Source: Bacteroidota bacterium
Lineage (GTDB): Bacteria; Bacteroidota; Bacteroidia; Chitinophagales; Chitinophagaceae
Length of the DNA stretch: 42,609 bases
Direction of reading: 5' to 3'
Assembly: GCA_025362055.1 (NCBI GenBank)
Contig: JANYIM010000054.1
Location: 1 to 42,609, forward strand
Both the position numbers and the translations under genes were made by a program. Positions 1-7,175 of this stretch are shown in pieces. Within the stretch, counting starts at the first letter, position 1. Every line of letters begins with the position of its first letter. The notes beneath the pieces were generated by a model. It did no database searches. It was not told the origin of the DNA and worked only from the letters and a program-made list of their open reading frames with translations.

Positions 1-632
1 TTCCCCTTGTGAATGAAAAGCATCCGGTTGGCCACTAATTCTATTTCCCCCAGAAGGTGCGATGAAACCAGTATTGTTTTACCCCGCTCCCTGCTTAAGT
101 TCAAAATAAGGTTACGCATGTCGGCAATACCCTGGGGATCCAGCCCGTTTGTGGGTTCATCCAGGATGATCAGTTTGGGGTCATGTACTAAAGCAACGGC
201 AATACCTAAACGCTGTTTCATCCCCTGGCTGAATGTCTTTACTTTGCTGAATGCCCTTTCTTCCAGGCCCACCCGGTGCAACTGCTCTAACAAAAAAGGT
301 TTTGCAGGTTTAATACCGCTCATCTTTGCAAAAATGGCAAGGTTGTCATAAGCAGAAAGGTATTTATACAGATCGGGCTTTTCAATAACAGCGCCCACCT
401 GTTTAAGGATCTCCGTACGATTGCCGGAAAGGTCTTTGCCAAAAATATTGATCTTGCCGGTGCTGGGTTTCACCAGGGTAAGCAACATCCGGATGGTAGT
501 GGATTTTCCGGCACCATTCTGCCCTAAAAAACCATATACATCGCCCTCATTAACTGTAAAGGAAAGGTCCTTTACCGCAGTGATATCATTAAAATGTTTG
601 GAAAGGTTATTAACCTGTATGACTGATGGCAT
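1..632 (-). CDS. ABC transporter ATP-binding protein, C-terminus cut by window edge
   Basis: This is the ATPase subunit of an ABC-2 type exporter or membrane-remodelling system. The reading frame starts at the ATG at 630-632 and stays open to the window edge, so about 210 residues are seen and the end is missing. The Walker A motif GQNGAGKST lies at about residues 37-45. The signature FSQGMKQRLG is followed by the Walker B LIILDEPTNGLDP and an H-loop segment (VSSHLL). These order correctly for a drug/antibiotic-type ATPase (CcmA/NatA-like). The permease partner is expected beyond the left edge. The substrate cannot be told from the sequence. It follows the membrane/regulator cluster on the same strand, separated by a dispersed C-rich repeat, so it may be a separate transcript. 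Confidence 0.93.
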   Translation of the reverse strand, partial: MPSVIQVNNLSKHFNDITAVKDLSFTVNEGDVYGFLGQNGAGKSTTIRMLLTLVKPSTGKINIFGKDLSGNRTEILKQVGAVIEKPDLYKYLSAYDNLAIFAKMSGIKPAKPFLLEQLHRVGLEERAFSKVKTFSQGMKQRLGIAVALVHDPKLIILDEPTNGLDPQGIADMRNLILNLSRERGKTILVSSHLLGEIELVANRMLFIHKG

Positions 633-691
633 GTATCAAAATATGTGCAAAGGTAAAACGGATGAGGGAAGAAAAGGTTTAAAATTTATTA

Positions 692-725
692 CCTCACCCC
701 AGCCCTCTCCTTGAGGAGATGGAGG
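692..725 (+). repeat. Dispersed C-rich palindromic repeat, copy A
   Basis: The intergenic stretch has CCTCACCCCAGCCCTCTCC followed by TTGAGGAGATGGAGG, which can fold as CTCTCC/GGAGAT-type arms. The same element recurs at 4362-4396, 4467-4501 (inverted), 16638-16670 (inverted, inside a gene) and 40243-40268 (inverted). The remainder of the 633-773 gap shows nothing else clear. Confidence 0.7.
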
Positions 726-773
726 ATGATCACATTAAAATTATTAAGTTCCCTTTTTTTAATAATTCCTGAA

Positions 774-1223
774 TCAATAAACCCCGTTGTAAAAACTCTT
801 TTTCGATCTCAGTTGCATAATGGCATACATTACCAATTGAATGCCGATATAGAAAAAACCAAATATCCACCAGCGCCCCAGGTGACTTGTCCTGTTTGAA
901 AGCAGATCATTAACCCAGGTCGCCAAAGCAAATAATGGGATGGAACTTAAAAACCAATAACAAATCCTTACAGAATATAAAATGAAAATGTTTTTTGGTA
1001 AGGCAAATTTTATACGGTTAACAAACAACAATTCCAGCCAATGGCCACCAAAGACTATGCAAAATACAAATGCCCAAATTGGGCCAAATACTGCAAGACC
1101 GGTTTTCCCAGCAGATGGAAATATTTTACACAAAGATAAAATGAGCGCTATTATAGTTGTTGTAATAATGGTACGCGTAACCGTTTGAATAAATGACTCC
1201 GTGTTTTTTTCCGGGTTTTCCAT
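774..1223 (-). CDS. Predicted inner-membrane protein, unknown function
   Basis: A 149-residue protein. I place the start at the ATG at 1221-1223 (MENPEKNTES). A longer frame reaching 1289 would overlap the upstream gene and add a poor N-terminus. Four hydrophobic segments are visible: a helix with TIITTTIIALILSL, a second around AVFGPIWAFVFCIVFGG, a third around RICYWFLSSIPLFALATWV and a fourth around WIFGFFYIGIQLVMYAIM. I do not recognise a family. It lies 44 bp downstream of the GyrI-like gene on the same strand, so it may be cotranscribed with the small regulator/membrane cluster. It could be an accessory of the neighbouring ABC system, but nothing in the sequence shows that. Confidence 0.75.
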   Translation of the reverse strand: MENPEKNTESFIQTVTRTIITTTIIALILSLCKIFPSAGKTGLAVFGPIWAFVFCIVFGGHWLELLFVNRIKFALPKNIFILYSVRICYWFLSSIPLFALATWVNDLLSNRTSHLGRWWIFGFFYIGIQLVMYAIMQLRSKKSFYNGVY

Positions 1224-1267
1224 GCGATTATATTTTGTTAGTGTCAGTATGATGATTTTTAAACACC

Positions 1268-1732
1268 CTATGCCTGCTCCATCACACAAGATTCCTGTTC
1301 AAGGCTCACCAAAAGCTCTGTTTCCAATTTAGTATCGTCATCTGTCCAGTGCCCGTAAATTTCAATATATGGTAAAGTGGTCTTGTAACCTTTGCTGCGG
1401 AGTTCATCTATCATATTTTGTCCCGCTTGTTTTAACAGGCTATATGAGCCAATGTGTTTGTAGTATCCATATTTGGTAAGAGTGATAATATTTTGTTCCA
1501 GCCCCATACCAGGATCAGGAATATCGTTGAGTTCCACTCCCGCAAAAACTTTATGATCTTGTTCATATACCCAGGTATTGAGCCCTTTATTTTTTAAGTT
1601 GTTCGATTTAACTATCTGCCACATTTTATCCATCAATTTAAAGGCAGTTCCGGCATAGTCTTTATTTGCGGCTATCCCGGAGAATCCGTAAATGTTTAAT
1701 ATGAGGTCTTTTTGGATTATTTCTACATTCAT
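1268..1732 (-). CDS. GyrI-like / effector-binding domain protein
   Basis: A stand-alone 154-residue protein resembling the GyrI-like small-molecule-binding domain (SOUL/BacT fold) that also occurs at the C-terminus of AraC- and MerR-type regulators. Visible family-like features are the opening strand, the central GVELNDIPDPGMGLEQNII segment, the GYYKHIGSYSLL stretch (the usual 'Y..F.H.G' region) and the ending YIEIYGHWTDDD. No DNA-binding domain is fused. The winged-helix gene next upstream may supply one, but that is inference. Members bind hydrophobic ligands or, in E. coli SbmC/GyrI, DNA gyrase. Family assignment is by pattern only. Confidence 0.72.
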   Translation of the reverse strand: MNVEIIQKDLILNIYGFSGIAANKDYAGTAFKLMDKMWQIVKSNNLKNKGLNTWVYEQDHKVFAGVELNDIPDPGMGLEQNIITLTKYGYYKHIGSYSLLKQAGQNMIDELRSKGYKTTLPYIEIYGHWTDDDTKLETELLVSLEQESCVMEQA

Positions 1733-1781
1733 TGTCTGTAAGTTTTAAAGGTTCAATGAAATTCTACATAACCGCAGTCAA

Positions 1782-2075
1782 CTATTGCCCATTCGGGTTC
1801 ATATAACTCTGCAGCGCTTTCACATAGGCCTCAAAAGCTTCAATCCCTTTTTTAGTGACCTTACAAATAGTTTGAGGATAATTGTTACTGAATTGTTTAG
1901 TTACATCAATATAGCCTGCGTCTTTCAGTTTGTTGATCTGCACACTTAGGTTGCCGGCGGTGGAGTTTGTCTTTTCTTTCAAAAAAGTAAACTCCGCTTC
2001 CTTTACGCTGATGAGCAGGCTCATGACGGCCAGCCTCAACTGTGAGTGCAATATGGGATCCAGTTCTTTAAACAT
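1782..2075 (-). CDS. Winged-helix transcriptional regulator (HTH_34-like)
   Basis: A 97-residue DNA-binding protein. The start is the ATG at 2073-2075 (MFKELDPILHSQLRLAVMS); the longer frame to 2198 lies inside the upstream membrane gene. The pattern is that of the small MarR/ArsR-like winged-helix family PF13601: an LDPILHSQLRLAVMSLL helix, a recognition region NSTAGNLSVQINKLKDAGYIDV and a wing followed by CKVTKKGIEAFEAYVKAL. It overlaps the stop of the preceding membrane gene by 8 bp, which points to translational coupling in one operon. In Bacteroidota such regulators often sit beside membrane proteins of this type, so autoregulation of this cluster is plausible but not shown. Confidence 0.85.
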   Translation of the reverse strand: MFKELDPILHSQLRLAVMSLLISVKEAEFTFLKEKTNSTAGNLSVQINKLKDAGYIDVTKQFSNNYPQTICKVTKKGIEAFEAYVKALQSYMNPNGQ

Positions 2076-2664
2076 TGCAGGATTGTTGCTTTTTATAATT
2101 GTTCCAGCAAATGATCCCGGGCAGTAACCACGCAAATAAACCGCAGGCAGCCATGAATAACATATCGGTAGTAAAAGGGGTAAACATGGAACCAACACTA
2201 AGGCCCCAGCAAATGAGGCCTCCCCATATCATCGGTTTAAATTTAAAAACACCTCCGGTGACAAAAGTAGGAATGCCGTACAACATCATAAAGAGGCTGG
2301 CACTACTGTTGGCGCCAACTTTATTGCCGTAAATTGTAAGTATAAGGATACAAATGCCGAAAGCGGTCCACAGGTAAGCCATGATAGTTTCATTATGTCC
2401 GACAAATGTGCGCTGCTTTTTTTCTTTTATTGAAAAATAGACCTGTGGCACTACAGCAAAAAAAACAAGCAGCCATATATCAAAGCCAAGGCTAAACTTA
2501 TATTGCACCTGTGCCCATGTTAACAGGCTGCATATTACAATAAGCGCACCCCATACCATCGATGCAATGCCCTTAGACACATAACTTTGCTTTGCCTTAC
2601 CGATCATTTCATTGATCAGTTTCATGCTTTCGTCACCCGAGAGTGGTGTTTCATTTTCGTTCAT
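2068..2664 (-). CDS. Predicted membrane protein, paralogue of the next gene
   Basis: A 198-residue protein with a soluble N-terminal helix (SGDESMKLINEMIGKAKQSY) and five or so hydrophobic segments, among them ASMVWGALIVICSLLTW, IWLLVFFAVVPQVYFSI, MAYLWTAFGICILILTIYG, ASLFMMLYGIPTFVTGGV and LFAWLLPGIICW. The layout and several short motifs (YFSIKEK, LYGIPTFVTGG, FKPMIWGG) match the upstream protein at 2675-3262 (YFSIKER, LYGLGTFVSGC, FRPLVTGG), so the two are tandem paralogues 10 bp apart. Its 3' end overlaps the winged-helix gene. Function unknown. A role as membrane partner or target of the regulator is inference from position. Confidence 0.82.
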   Translation of the reverse strand: MNENETPLSGDESMKLINEMIGKAKQSYVSKGIASMVWGALIVICSLLTWAQVQYKFSLGFDIWLLVFFAVVPQVYFSIKEKKQRTFVGHNETIMAYLWTAFGICILILTIYGNKVGANSSASLFMMLYGIPTFVTGGVFKFKPMIWGGLICWGLSVGSMFTPFTTDMLFMAACGLFAWLLPGIICWNNYKKQQSCNV

Positions 2665-2674
2665 AAAAAAATTA

Positions 2675-3262
2675 TTAAACGGTTACTGACCTGGTTTTTT
2701 TTCGCAACATATATGCGGGGATGATATAACTGACAAGAATGGCCAATGCACCCATCAGCATCTGGTAATCATAGTCTAAATAGGCAGCTACTGCCGCAAT
2801 GACCCAGGCGAGAATACCTCCTGTTACAAGTGGGCGGAACTGTAAAAAGCAACCTGAGACAAATGTGCCCAACCCATAAAGTAAAATATAAAATGGGAAT
2901 ATAGTATTACTCCATCCCGTTTTTGATAAAATGATGCTCAATACAAAATACGTTATACCCATCCCGATCCATAAAAATTTCATACTCTCACTGATATAGG
3001 TTTTCACCCTGCTTTCTTTTCTTTCCTTTATGCTGAAATAAATAGTAAATACAATTCCAACCATCATAAGCCACCAAACCTGGTAATGCCTGGGGTAGTG
3101 CACCAGGTTCTTTAAAATGAATTGGCCGGTGCAGGCGATAAAAGTGATCCATCCCCAAACAAGGAAATAAATATCATCCCTGGAAAAATCCTCCCTGGTT
3201 TTTTCCAACATCGATTGTATGATCTTCAGGCTATCCTGTGGTGAAAAACTTTCCTGTTCCAT
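2675..3262 (-). CDS. Predicted membrane protein, paralogue of the downstream gene
   Basis: A 195-residue protein with an N-terminal soluble helix (SPQDSLKIIQSMLEKTREDF) and about five transmembrane segments (YFLVWGWITFIACTGQFIL, WWLMMVGIVFTIYFSI, FLWIGMGITYFVLSIIL, FPFYILLYGLGTFVSGC, LMGALAILVSYIIPAYML). It ends in a basic tail KKTRSV. It is clearly related to the 198-residue protein encoded directly downstream, with the same length, helix order and shared motifs. The start is the ATG at 3260-3262. It likely begins the transcription unit 3262-1782, since a 93-bp gap separates it from the secreted-protein gene upstream. Function unknown. Confidence 0.82.
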   Translation of the reverse strand: MEQESFSPQDSLKIIQSMLEKTREDFSRDDIYFLVWGWITFIACTGQFILKNLVHYPRHYQVWWLMMVGIVFTIYFSIKERKESRVKTYISESMKFLWIGMGITYFVLSIILSKTGWSNTIFPFYILLYGLGTFVSGCFLQFRPLVTGGILAWVIAAVAAYLDYDYQMLMGALAILVSYIIPAYMLRKKTRSVTV

Positions 3263-3355
3263 AGTATTGAGTTTAATTGTTACAAGCTTGTAGCGGGTGT
3301 GGAAGGCAGCTAGGAAATCCTTCCAGCCACTTACTGTTCCATACTCCTACCGTTT

Positions 3356-4000
3356 TTATTGTTTGCACTCATTCATTAATTGCTCTACGCGCTGCTTGCC
3401 CCACACAGGATGTAAGTCGCTGGCAGCCTTAAACGTTGCAAATTTATTCAGCGCAGTTTGTAACTCAGGTGTTGCTGTTTTGCAGCCCCCGCCAAATTGC
3501 TCAGGTGTATACTTTAAATTTTGGCCTTTCAGCAAATAAGGCCTTGGGTTGGTTGGATCCTGTTCCATTGCATCTTCCATATTGGTGGTGCTTTCCTGGC
3601 CATACTGCATATAACGTTGCATGGGATTTACCATCATGTGGCAACTTGCGATCATGCTTTTAATGCAGGATATCTCAGAATTTTTGGGTGCAAGAGAATC
3701 TGCTTTTGCGATCAACACTGTTGCTTTATCTGCAATGCCGTCTGTTTTTGTCTTATCCTGTTCCATAAAACCATAATTCACCTGGCAGTAAGCTGCATAA
3801 TAATAAGCCAGCCATTGATTTTTTTCTGCATTAGCGATGCGTTCAAAATTATTGGCCAAACCCAACAGATTAGCCGGATTACGAAAACTGCTATCGATAG
3901 CAGCAATATTGCTTTTCATCGCAGCAATATATTTATCGCTTTGAGAAAAAGATACAATTGAGGTAGCTGTTAAAAGCGTTACGAGGAATAATTTTTTCAT
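3356..4000 (-). CDS. Secreted helical (TPR-like) protein of unknown function
   Basis: A 214-residue protein with a signal peptide (MKKLFLVTLLTATSIVSFSQ, cleavage probably after SFS or FSQ). The mature part is alpha-helical with TPR-like pairs, e.g. NNFERIANAEKNQWLAYYYAAYC and ATVLIAKADSLAPKNSEISC. The DPTNPRPYLLKGQNL segment is typical of TPR loops. A Gly-Gly-Gly-Cys segment (QFGGGCKTATPELQTAL) follows. The product is probably periplasmic. It lies 24 bp downstream of the 2TM-domain gene and follows the TonB-dependent receptor on the same strand. The exact role is unknown. Confidence 0.8.
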   Translation of the reverse strand: MKKLFLVTLLTATSIVSFSQSDKYIAAMKSNIAAIDSSFRNPANLLGLANNFERIANAEKNQWLAYYYAAYCQVNYGFMEQDKTKTDGIADKATVLIAKADSLAPKNSEISCIKSMIASCHMMVNPMQRYMQYGQESTTNMEDAMEQDPTNPRPYLLKGQNLKYTPEQFGGGCKTATPELQTALNKFATFKAASDLHPVWGKQRVEQLMNECKQ

Positions 4001-4024
4001 TTTTTTGATTTTTTAATTGGTTAT

Positions 4025-4345
4025 CTATTTTTTTTGTTGGTCTTTTAGTTTTTCATATTCCCTTTCCACTGCATTTGCTTTGGGGAATACATAGGCTGCA
4101 GCAAAATGAAACGCAAGTCCGATACCCCATCCCAGGGTTGTCCAGATAGGCCATGGAAAACGATCCCCACTCCAGTTCTCCACATCAAATTCATGATCTC
4201 CATTTCCGGTAAAATACCAGACTCCCCATAAGAAAAGGTTAACGATAATATAGGAAAGTACATGCGATTTAAAACTGGCCCTTTTTTGTGCGATCTCCCA
4301 CAAGGCAGGGTCTTTTCCTTCAGGAACAGGTTGACAGTGTGACAT
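4025..4345 (-). CDS. 2TM domain-containing protein
   Basis: A 106-residue membrane protein matching the 2TM domain family (PF13239) that is widespread in Bacteroidota. It has a short N-terminal helix (DPALWEIAQKRASFKSHVLSY), a first transmembrane segment around IIVNLFLWGVWYF, a loop with a WPIWTTLGWGIGLAFHF second segment, and the usual charged end (NAVEREYEKLKDQ). A second frame of similar length on the same strand (4045-4368) is a shadow without family features. The family is often found alone or fused to LytTR/histidine-kinase partners; neither is present here. It lies between the receptor gene and the secreted protein gene. Confidence 0.88.
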   Translation of the reverse strand: MSHCQPVPEGKDPALWEIAQKRASFKSHVLSYIIVNLFLWGVWYFTGNGDHEFDVENWSGDRFPWPIWTTLGWGIGLAFHFAAAYVFPKANAVEREYEKLKDQQKK

Positions 4346-4361
4346 GATTGTAAAGTTTTTA

Positions 4362-4396
4362 GCCTCACCCCAGCCCCTCTTTTTCAGAGAGGCAAC
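4362..4396 (+). repeat. Dispersed C-rich palindromic repeat, copy B
   Basis: GCCTCACCCCAGCCCCTCT is followed by a short T-rich loop and AGAGAGGC. The CCTCT/AGAGG arms can pair. It lies between the 2TM gene and the receptor gene, in the same orientation as copy A at 692-725 and opposed to copy C 70 bp away. The two opposed copies could pair with each other in RNA. Confidence 0.75.
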
Positions 4397-4466
4397 CGGA
4401 AGGTATCAGCGATGATTAATCCTTTATTATATAAAAAAACTTAAAAATTCAATACGCCCAATTCGC

Positions 4467-4501
4467 GCTCCTTCCCTTCTGTGAAGGGTTGGGATGGGGC
4501 T
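4467..4501 (-). repeat. Dispersed C-rich palindromic repeat, copy C, abutting a stop codon
   Basis: Read on the minus strand the element is GCCCCATCCCAACCCTTC, then ACAGAAGGGAAGGAGC, with CCCTTC/GAAGGG arms around a short loop. It begins one base after the stop codon of the TonB-dependent receptor gene. It may therefore act as the 3' structure or terminator of that transcript. Confidence 0.7.
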
Positions 4502-6766
4502 TTATAAATTATTATTAATAGCATCCTGTGTCCGGTCGATCCCAAAACTCAGGAAGCACCCGATAAAAAGAAATCGTTTAGACGGTGACGTTACTGCCTC
4601 TTTCCTTTTACCGTCATTTGAATAATTGTACGTAAAGACCTGATTCTGTCCCAATACATTATTAATACCCAGCACCCACACGGCAAAGGTCCTGGGGTTC
4701 TTCTTACCAATATTGGGTAAGTAGTTCACACTAAAACTCATGCTGTTATAATTAATGGTCTTTCCGGCGTCACTGGTAAAATATTTTTTTTGTAGGGTAT
4801 CATAAGCAATGCGGTAATAGGGTCTTCCCGTTGCAAAATTATAACTCAGGTTAAATTGTGTTTTCCAGGGCAATACAAAACGCTTGAATACAAAGGCGGC
4901 AGTATGATTGGTTGCAAAAGAAGGCTCAATGGCTGTTGGATAATTCAAAAAATCCCGTTTGGTATCCAGGTAAGAATAGGATATCCAGTAGTCTACATTC
5001 TTGATCGTCTTCTTGTCTCTCCAGAAAAATTCAAGCCCTCTTGCATAACCAAAGCCATTGTTATAAGCAGCCAGGTCCCTGCCGATATTATTCCTTGCCG
5101 TTTTATACAAGTCATCGTATTGTTTATAAAATGCTTCCACCCTAAACGTGCGCAGACTGCTTATTTTCTGGTATTGCAGGATATAGTGGGTTGCTTTGGA
5201 ATAATTGAGACTGGCAATAGCAGGTAAAAGTTTTGTTTCGGGGTTCTGGTAAAAAATGCCATAGGCAAAAGAAGCCTGGCTGTTATCCGGAAATTTATAG
5301 GCCACAGAAAGCCTGGGTGCTGCATTCCATTTATTAACGATCTCAGAATGTTCAAGCCGTCCGCCAATTTTAGCGGCAAGATTATTGGTGAGATAAATAT
5401 CTCCTTCTGCAAAAGCGGCAAATAAATTATCCCTGATGGCCTGTGTGAATTTTGTGCCGTCATACAAAGTATAAGTTGATCTTTCGTCGCTATAAAAATA
5501 ATCGCTTCCAAAACGTATGGCGCTTAACCCCTTCAGCTTTTTCTCCAGCACAAATCTTGCCTGTGCATATTTTGCTTTATTGTTCAGTATAAAATTCTTG
5601 CTGGCATATAAAGAAGAAGAAGTGATCAGTTGCTTCTGGTTATTGCCATCCTGTAATTCATTGCTGATATCATCCTTATTGGTGCTGAAGCTGATGCCGG
5701 TATTTATTTTCCAGCCGTTACCGATCCTTTCTTTCCAATTGATGTTCTGGTAAGTGTTCAGGTTCTCAATAGCGAAAGCATCTTTTAAAACAGTGGAATC
5801 GATATCGCCATTCCGGAACCCGGTTTTATTAGCGCTGATATATCCAAAGTATTTTATGAAGCCACCATTCTTTGTTTTGATCCTGAAATTGGCATCGCCC
5901 TGGTGGTAAACGGGTACCTGATAAAAATCTTGTTTGAATTTTATGAAGGTAAATGCCAGCCAAAGATTAGTGTAGTTATAAGATACACCCCAGGATGATC
6001 TTTTATTTTTTGAAAGGTGCTGTATCCCTCCGCCTGCGCCGATCACAGAGATAGCCAGGTCGGCTTCTGTTTTTTCAGGAAGATCCTTGCTCTCTAATAT
6101 GAGTGCCGATGAAAGTGCCTGGCCATACAGTGCCGAGTAGCCGCCGGTGCTGAAAACAGTTCCTTTAAATAAAAATGGATTGAACCGCCCTCTTGTTGCA
6201 ATACCCGGTGTACTACTGTAGAAGAAATTATTTACCAGGTTCCCATCCATATATATCTTACTCTCGGTTGCAGTACCACCCCGTACAAACAGGCCCTCGC
6301 TTTCACCAACCTGTTGCGTACCCGGCAATGTTTTAAAAGCGCTCGTTACATCCCCGTTGGCACTTGGCGTGGTAACAATATCGATTGGGTTCAATACTGC
6401 CCCTTTATTTTTATCACTTGCTTCAAATGAACCTGCAGATATCACCACAGCTTTTAATTCTGTAATCAGTTCCTTTAATGCAATATTCAACACAAGTGGA
6501 GTACCTTTTAGTATGATCTTTTCTTCCGCAGTTGCGTATCCAATGATGGTGATCGCTATCGTTTGCTCTCCTTTTTCGGTGGTAAGAAAAGAATAAGCCC
6601 CCGAAGAATCGGTAGTAGCCCCATCATAACTATTCTTTAAACTTATGCTTGCTCCTGCCAGTGGCTTGTTCTTTGTATCGGTAATTTTTCCGGTAACCCT
6701 AACCTGGCTTTTTGCCGACAAACTGCCCAGAATTAGTACCAGCATCAATATCCTTTTCATTCTCAT
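4502..6766 (-). CDS. TonB-dependent outer-membrane receptor
   Basis: A 754-residue outer-membrane protein for energised uptake. A signal peptide (residues 1-20) is followed by a carboxypeptidase-regulatory-like domain at about 21-105 (VRVTGKITDTKNKPLAGASI). The plug follows at about 130-245, with FVRGGTATESKIYMDGNLV and the GGYSALYGQALSS segment typical of Bacteroidota receptors. The rest is a beta-barrel. It is SusC-like in N-terminal layout but shorter than SusC proteins (about 1000 residues), and no SusD gene is adjacent. The substrate cannot be told. An ATG two codons downstream (6758-6760, MKRILML) is an alternative start. A strong promoter lies immediately upstream, which leaves a leader of only a few bases. 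Confidence 0.93.
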   Translation of the reverse strand: MRMKRILMLVLILGSLSAKSQVRVTGKITDTKNKPLAGASISLKNSYDGATTDSSGAYSFLTTEKGEQTIAITIIGYATAEEKIILKGTPLVLNIALKELITELKAVVISAGSFEASDKNKGAVLNPIDIVTTPSANGDVTSAFKTLPGTQQVGESEGLFVRGGTATESKIYMDGNLVNNFFYSSTPGIATRGRFNPFLFKGTVFSTGGYSALYGQALSSALILESKDLPEKTEADLAISVIGAGGGIQHLSKNKRSSWGVSYNYTNLWLAFTFIKFKQDFYQVPVYHQGDANFRIKTKNGGFIKYFGYISANKTGFRNGDIDSTVLKDAFAIENLNTYQNINWKERIGNGWKINTGISFSTNKDDISNELQDGNNQKQLITSSSLYASKNFILNNKAKYAQARFVLEKKLKGLSAIRFGSDYFYSDERSTYTLYDGTKFTQAIRDNLFAAFAEGDIYLTNNLAAKIGGRLEHSEIVNKWNAAPRLSVAYKFPDNSQASFAYGIFYQNPETKLLPAIASLNYSKATHYILQYQKISSLRTFRVEAFYKQYDDLYKTARNNIGRDLAAYNNGFGYARGLEFFWRDKKTIKNVDYWISYSYLDTKRDFLNYPTAIEPSFATNHTAAFVFKRFVLPWKTQFNLSYNFATGRPYYRIAYDTLQKKYFTSDAGKTINYNSMSFSVNYLPNIGKKNPRTFAVWVLGINNVLGQNQVFTYNYSNDGKRKEAVTSPSKRFLFIGCFLSFGIDRTQDAINNNL

Positions 6767-6776
6767 AAATTTTAAA

Positions 6777-6808
6777 CAAACATAAAGTAGTTTATTTTAT
6801 AAACCAAA
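6777..6808 (-). promoter_or_regulatory. Bacteroidota-type promoter for the TonB-dependent receptor
   Basis: On the minus strand TTTG (plus coordinates 6805-6808) is separated by exactly 20 bp from TATGTTTG (6777-6784). This is a full match to the TTTG / 19-21 bp / TAnnTTTG promoter consensus of the Bacteroidota housekeeping sigma factor. Transcription would begin near 6771, only about five bases before the ATG. Confidence 0.75.
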
Positions 6809-6943
6809 TATTTTAGAGAAAATATTTTTTTTCTATTACTGGGCCTATTCAAAAACTCGATTTATAACAAGGCTATATATTAATGATAATCAATAATTTA
6901 GATCATATTTACCTGGTATACCCGTGGCTGTTACTTTGCCGCA

Positions 6944-7061
6944 AAACTTATTAACATCGGCCAAAATTTATTTTTTTATGTGGGGGCAATTTGTAATTTA
7001 GCAATAGAATTTAATGGGTTAGTAAGTACAAAGGGTCAACAGAAATGTTGACCCTTTTACT
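6944..7061 (+). ncRNA. Candidate small RNA ending in an orphan terminator
   Basis: The -7-like TTACTTTG at 6931-6938 could start a transcript near 6944 that ends at the terminator at 7031-7061, about 115 nt long. A second motif at 6994-7001 would give a transcript of only about 55 nt. No coding frame fits and no plus-strand gene lies upstream that would need this terminator. It resembles no RNA family I can name, so it is a proposal from promoter-terminator spacing only. Confidence 0.3.
7031..7061 (+). terminator. Orphan Rho-independent terminator
   Basis: AAGGGTCAACA, a GAAA tetraloop and TGTTGACCCTT form a perfect 11-bp stem followed by TTACTTTTT. The nearest plus-strand gene is downstream (radA) and the gene on the left runs the other way. 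It therefore ends either a small RNA or a radA leader. Confidence 0.8.
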
Positions 7062-7149
7062 TTTTAAGAAGTCCTGAAAAAATATCAGGGCATTGCCGGT
7101 GGATCTGTTTTTATAATGCGGCTTCTCGCACTTATTTGATTTCTCCATC

Positions 7150-7170
7150 TTCTATTTACATTTTACATTT
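7150..7170 (+). repeat. Heptameric repeat (TACATTT units) upstream of radA
   Basis: Three 7-bp units (TTCTATT, TACATTT, TACATTT) end five bases before the radA ATG. They share unit length with the heptameric arrays at 9327, 11614-11703, 12456, 22290 and 27440. Confidence 0.5.
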
Positions 7171-7175
7171 ACGGT

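Larger units (their letters stand above)
6809..7175. other. Intergenic region between receptor and radA
   Basis: There is no convincing coding frame in the gap between the divergent genes. It holds the receptor promoter at its left edge and an AT-rich stretch. There are -7-like motifs on the plus strand at 6931-6938 (TTACTTTG) and 6994-7001 (TAATTTAG), then an orphan hairpin terminator at 7031-7061. A weaker hairpin (CCTGA / TCAGG around 7068-7091) and a short heptameric TACATTT repeat next to the radA start complete it. Confidence 0.6.

Noticed and set aside
1782-2198. Longer 138-residue start for the winged-helix regulator
   Set aside because: The extra 41 residues are the out-of-frame end of the membrane gene, and the conserved start is at 2075.
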